A stretch of DNA of 64,000 nt from Cellulosimicrobium cellulans (GTDB lineage: Bacteria > Actinomycetota > Actinomycetes > Actinomycetales > Cellulomonadaceae). The position numbers and the translations under genes were made by a program. Positions 61,709-64,000 of the stretch are shown one piece after another (positions within the stretch are counted from its first letter, which is position 1; every line of letters begins with the position of its first letter). The notes beneath the pieces were generated by a model that was not told where the DNA came from, searched no databases, and worked only from the letters and a program-made list of their open reading frames with translations. The stretch lies in the NCBI RefSeq assembly GCF_006539945.1, contig NZ_BJNZ01000010.1:62001-126000 (forward strand), written 5' to 3'.

Positions 61709-62710
61709 TCAGAGCAGGATCGGGCTGAGGATCCAGTAGACGACGGCGGCGACGAGCGCGGCCGCCGGGATGGTCAGGACCCACGCGACGCCGATGTTCT
61801 TCGCGACGCCCCAGCGGACCGCGGACAGCCGCTTGGTCGCACCGACGCCCATGATCGCGGAGGTGATCGTGTGCGTCGTCGACACCGGCGCGTGGAAGAT
61901 GAACGCGTTCGCGTACAGCACGACCGCGGAGACCGACTCGGCGACGAAGCCGCGCGCCGGGTCGAGCTCGATGATCTTGCGGCCCAGCGTGCGCATGATG
62001 CGCCACCCGCCGGCGTACGTGCCGAGAGAGATCGCGGTCGCCGCCGACAGCTTGACCCACAACGGGATCGTGTTGTCGTCCTGGAACCCGCCCGCGACGA
62101 GCGCGAGCACGATCACGCCCATCGTCTTCTGCGCGTCCTGGAGGCCGTGGCCCAGTGCCATCGCCGCCGCCGACGCCGTCTGCGCGATGCGGAAGCGGCG
62201 GAACGCCCGGGCGGGCGCCGCGTTCCGGAACACCCACAGCAGCAGCACCATGAGCGCGAACGCGAGACCGAAGCCGATGAGCGGCGAGAAGATCATGGGG
62301 AGCACGACCTTGTCGAGGATCGCGTCCCAGTGGACCGTGATCCCTGACGCGATCCCGACACCCGCGAGGCCGCCGATGATCGCGTGCGTCGACGACGACG
62401 GCAGACCCAGCCACCACGTGATGAGGTTCCACGTGATCGCGCCGACGAGACCGCACAGCACGATCACGAGGCCCTGATGTGGTGGGACGTCGTTGACCGC
62501 GACGATGTCCTCGGCGATCGTCTGCGCGACCGCGGTGCCGAGCAGCGCGCCGATGAGGTTGAACACCGCCGCCATGAGGAGCGCCGCGCGCGGCGTGAGG
62601 GCCCTGGTCGAGACCGAGGTCGCGATGGCGTTCGCGGCGTCGTGGAACCCGTTGGTGTAGTCGAACGCCAGGGCGAACGCCACGACGACGACGACGAGCA
62701 CTGCCTCCAC
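61709..62710 (-). CDS. pit: PiT-family low-affinity inorganic phosphate transporter, 333 aa
   Basis: Secondary phosphate importer. Family signatures in both halves: DYTNGFHDAANAIATSVSTR near the N-terminus and STTHTITSAIMGVGATKRLS near the C-terminus, with GLPSSSTHAIIGGLAG and ALGHGLQDAQKTMGVIVLAL in the middle; about 10 hydrophobic helices. GTG start 5 nt beyond the stop of the DUF47 gene; AGGAG about 11 nt upstream. Shorter than E. coli PitA because it lacks the large central loop, as usual in gram-positives. Operon with DUF47 protein under a PHO-box-like element. Confidence 0.95.
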   Translation of the reverse strand: MEAVLVVVVVAFALAFDYTNGFHDAANAIATSVSTRALTPRAALLMAAVFNLIGALLGTAVAQTIAEDIVAVNDVPPHQGLVIVLCGLVGAITWNLITWWLGLPSSSTHAIIGGLAGVGIASGITVHWDAILDKVVLPMIFSPLIGFGLAFALMVLLLWVFRNAAPARAFRRFRIAQTASAAAMALGHGLQDAQKTMGVIVLALVAGGFQDDNTIPLWVKLSAATAISLGTYAGGWRIMRTLGRKIIELDPARGFVAESVSAVVLYANAFIFHAPVSTTHTITSAIMGVGATKRLSAVRWGVAKNIGVAWVLTIPAAALVAAVVYWILSPILL

Positions 62711-62715
62711 GGGGC

Positions 62716-63336
62716 TCAGGACTCCTTGAGGGCGATGGTCTCGACCGTGTTCGCGACCTTCTCGAAGGCGTCGGCCGCCTGCTCGAGGACCTCGACGATC
62801 TCCTTGAGCTTCATGAGGAGGACCGGGTCGGACACGTCGTCGAAGAGCTCGGCGAGCAGCTTGCGGTGCACCTTGTCCGCCTGGTTCTCCAGGCGGTTGA
62901 CCTCGACCCAGTACTCGGGGAGGTCGTCCATGGAGCGCAGGCGTGGCATCGCCTCGGCCGTGAGCTCCGACGCGCGCTGGAGCACCTGGACCTGCTCGGA
63001 CACACGGGCCGGGAGCTCGTCCACCTTGTAGAGGACGATGAGGTCGGCCGCCTCCTCCATGAAGTCCATGCAGTCGTCGAGCGCCGACGCGAGGGCGTAG
63101 ATGTCGTCCCGGTCGAACGGTGTGACGAACGTCTGGTTGAGCCGACGCATGATCGAGTGCGTCGCGTCGTCCGCGAGGTGCTCGGTCTCGCTGAGCTGCT
63201 TCGCGAGCTGCTTGCGCGTCGGGCGGTCCGCGCCGAGCAGCTCCGCCAGGAGCGTGGACCCTGTGACCAGGTGCTGCGCCGAGGCGGCGAGGAGGTCGAA
63301 GAACGAGGTGTCGCGCGGTGTCAGGCGCAGGCGCAC
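62716..63336 (-). CDS. DUF47-family phosphate transport regulator (PhoU-like), 206 aa
   Basis: Helical PhoU-like protein that accompanies Pit transporters. The start VRLRLTPRDTSFFDLLAASA matches the family N-terminus, supporting GTG at 63336 with GGAG 7 nt upstream; an upstream GTG at 63387 would add 17 residues not seen in relatives. Further family segments: LSETEHLADDATHSIMRRLN, TPFDRDDIYALASALDDCMD and VEVNRLENQADKVHRKLLAE, with acidic metal-binding (E/D)xxxD motifs. It probably controls Pit activity. Together with pit it forms a two-gene operon. Confidence 0.93.
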   Translation of the reverse strand: MRLRLTPRDTSFFDLLAASAQHLVTGSTLLAELLGADRPTRKQLAKQLSETEHLADDATHSIMRRLNQTFVTPFDRDDIYALASALDDCMDFMEEAADLIVLYKVDELPARVSEQVQVLQRASELTAEAMPRLRSMDDLPEYWVEVNRLENQADKVHRKLLAELFDDVSDPVLLMKLKEIVEVLEQAADAFEKVANTVETIALKES

Positions 63337-63456
63337 GGGAGGCTCCGGAAGGGACGCGGGGTAGGGGTCTGAGCTGGCGTCGGCCACAAGGGCCGCTCGG
63401 CCGCCGGACAGGCCGGCCGGCCGGGGTGGTCACGATCTCGGGTCGGATGATCTCTG

Positions 63457-63474
63457 GATGAACGCACGTCGAAC
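63457..63474 (-). promoter_or_regulatory. PHO-box-like direct repeat before the DUF47-pit operon
   Basis: On the minus strand GTTCGAC (63474-63468) and GTTCATC (63463-63457) repeat at 11-nt spacing, as in PhoP operators; a weaker ATTTGAC lies a further 11 nt upstream. Located about 120 bp before the DUF47 start. Supports joint phosphate control with ppk. Confidence 0.5.
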
Positions 63475-63484
63475 TCTCGTCAAA

Positions 63485-63837
63485 TGTAGCCGACGCGCGG
63501 AGCGATGCTGGAATCGTCGGGGCGAAGGTCCCGGATCCTCAGGACGCTCACGGCCCGCGCCCGGCGTCCTCGCCGGGGCGGCGACCCTCCGGCGCGCGGC
63601 ATCGTGCTCGCACCAGGAGGGGAAGAAGTGACGCCGGACCGGGAGCGCCTCTCGGCGCGTGGCCGCTCGTAGCGGCTGAGTGTGGAGCCCGGGGCTACCG
63701 CGGCCCGGCGTCGTGACCCATCGTACGTGCCGAGCGCCCCGCGAGGTACCCGACCGACCCCGTGTTCGCGCTCCGCGAGAACCCCGCCCGCCGACGTGCG
63801 CGCCCGCCCCGTGTCCCGCACCCTCCGCCCCGCCCGG
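63485..63837. other. Intergenic stretch without recognisable gene
   Basis: No open frame here shows coherent third-position bias or family similarity on either strand. Apart from the edges (PHO-box region on the left, repeat site E on the right) I see no strong hairpin or promoter. Confidence 0.6.
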
Positions 63838-63919
63838 CCGAGACAGAACCCGGGTCCACCGAGGTAGAACCCTCGCGCGAGGTAGAGCCGTGGTCACGCG
63901 AAGTAGAGCCGTGGTCACG
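63838..63919 (+). repeat. 21-nt repeat family, site E (4 copies)
   Basis: Four units: CCGAGACAGAACCCGGGTCC, CCGAGGTAGAACCCTCGCG (19 nt), CGAGGTAGAGCCGTGGTC, CGAAGTAGAGCCGTGGTC (the last two 21-nt units end in ACG). Core GAGGTAGARCC as at sites A-D. It lies in an intergenic region near the end of the window. Confidence 0.8.
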
Positions 63920-64000
63920 GCCGACGACGGTGGCTCGCCCAGCGCAGCCGGGTCGCCGCCATGGGCGGGCCCGCGTCCCACCGCCTGCTCGACACGATGG

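Noticed and set aside
63960-64000. Start of a new plus-strand gene (MGGPASHRLLDTM)
   Set aside because: Only 13 codons are visible before the window ends and no clear ribosome site or -10 is present; cannot be supported.

Overview
The window is a chromosomal segment from a high-GC actinomycete, most likely a polysaccharide-degrading member of Micrococcales (Cellulomonadaceae or Promicromonosporaceae type, for example Cellulomonas, Cellulosimicrobium or Isoptericola). Supporting this are the mycothiol synthase gene mshD, an actinobacterial DUF4244 Flp/Tad pilus locus, a K/A-rich topoisomerase I tail, a secreted CBM2-bearing mannanase and an intracellular GH3 glycosidase, with G/C almost everywhere at third codon positions. 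I see no integrase, phage structural gene, transposase, rRNA, tRNA or CRISPR. This is core and accessory chromosome, not a mobile island. Genus assignment is inference.

Layout. 1-12.2 kb: an ABC/FtsX exporter pair, a MarR-MFS operon, a PadR-membrane protein operon, glycerol dehydrogenase, topA and a PAP2 phosphatase. 12.6-20.6 kb: a TetR regulator, then a three-gene SMC operon matching jetA-jetB-jetC of the Wadjet/MksFEB plasmid-defence condensins, with no jetD nuclease in its usual place, then a VKOR-family protein. 20.7-26 kb: a methyltransferase, two paralogous secreted or lipoproteins, a DUF981 membrane protein, two facing repeat arrays and a TetR. 26-35.5 kb: GH3 glycosidase, a secreted-protein/small-membrane-protein pair, H+-pyrophosphatase, an ECF sigma factor with a membrane partner, and an alpha/beta hydrolase. 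35.5-46.8 kb: M18 aminopeptidase, a polyketide-cyclase-like protein, a MrfA/Hrq1-type helicase, and the Tad pilus operon, which carries a decayed aminoglycoside-phosphotransferase gene between tadC and the pilin, then a HAD hydrolase. 47.2-53.5 kb: malic enzyme, an rRNA/tRNA methyltransferase, acetyl-CoA synthetase with a CRP/GlxR-like site, and a GH5-CBM2 mannanase. 53.5-63.4 kb: a Cys-cluster/pentapeptide protein, MFS, flavoprotein, mshD, and a phosphate/polyphosphate group (ppk-mutT1 and pit-DUF47), each half preceded by a PHO-box-like direct repeat.

How parts work together. Phosphate: Pit and its DUF47 partner import phosphate and Ppk stores it as polyphosphate. Carbon: mannanase and GH3 enzyme release sugars; malic enzyme and Acs feed central metabolism. 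The helicase-Tad-HAD-Acs order recalls Mycobacterium tuberculosis Rv3649, Rv3654c-Rv3660c, Rv3661 and Rv3667.

The strongest unexplained signals are: (1) a jetABC operon without jetD; (2) a dispersed family of about 21-nt tandem repeats with core GAGGTAGARCC at five intergenic sites, which provides the stop codons of jetC and of the helicase; (3) long near-perfect intergenic hairpins, two of which (20-bp arms, 15-nt loops) share a loop motif although their stems differ; (4) many -10-like hexamers lying 6-7 nt before the start codon, suggesting widespread leaderless transcripts.
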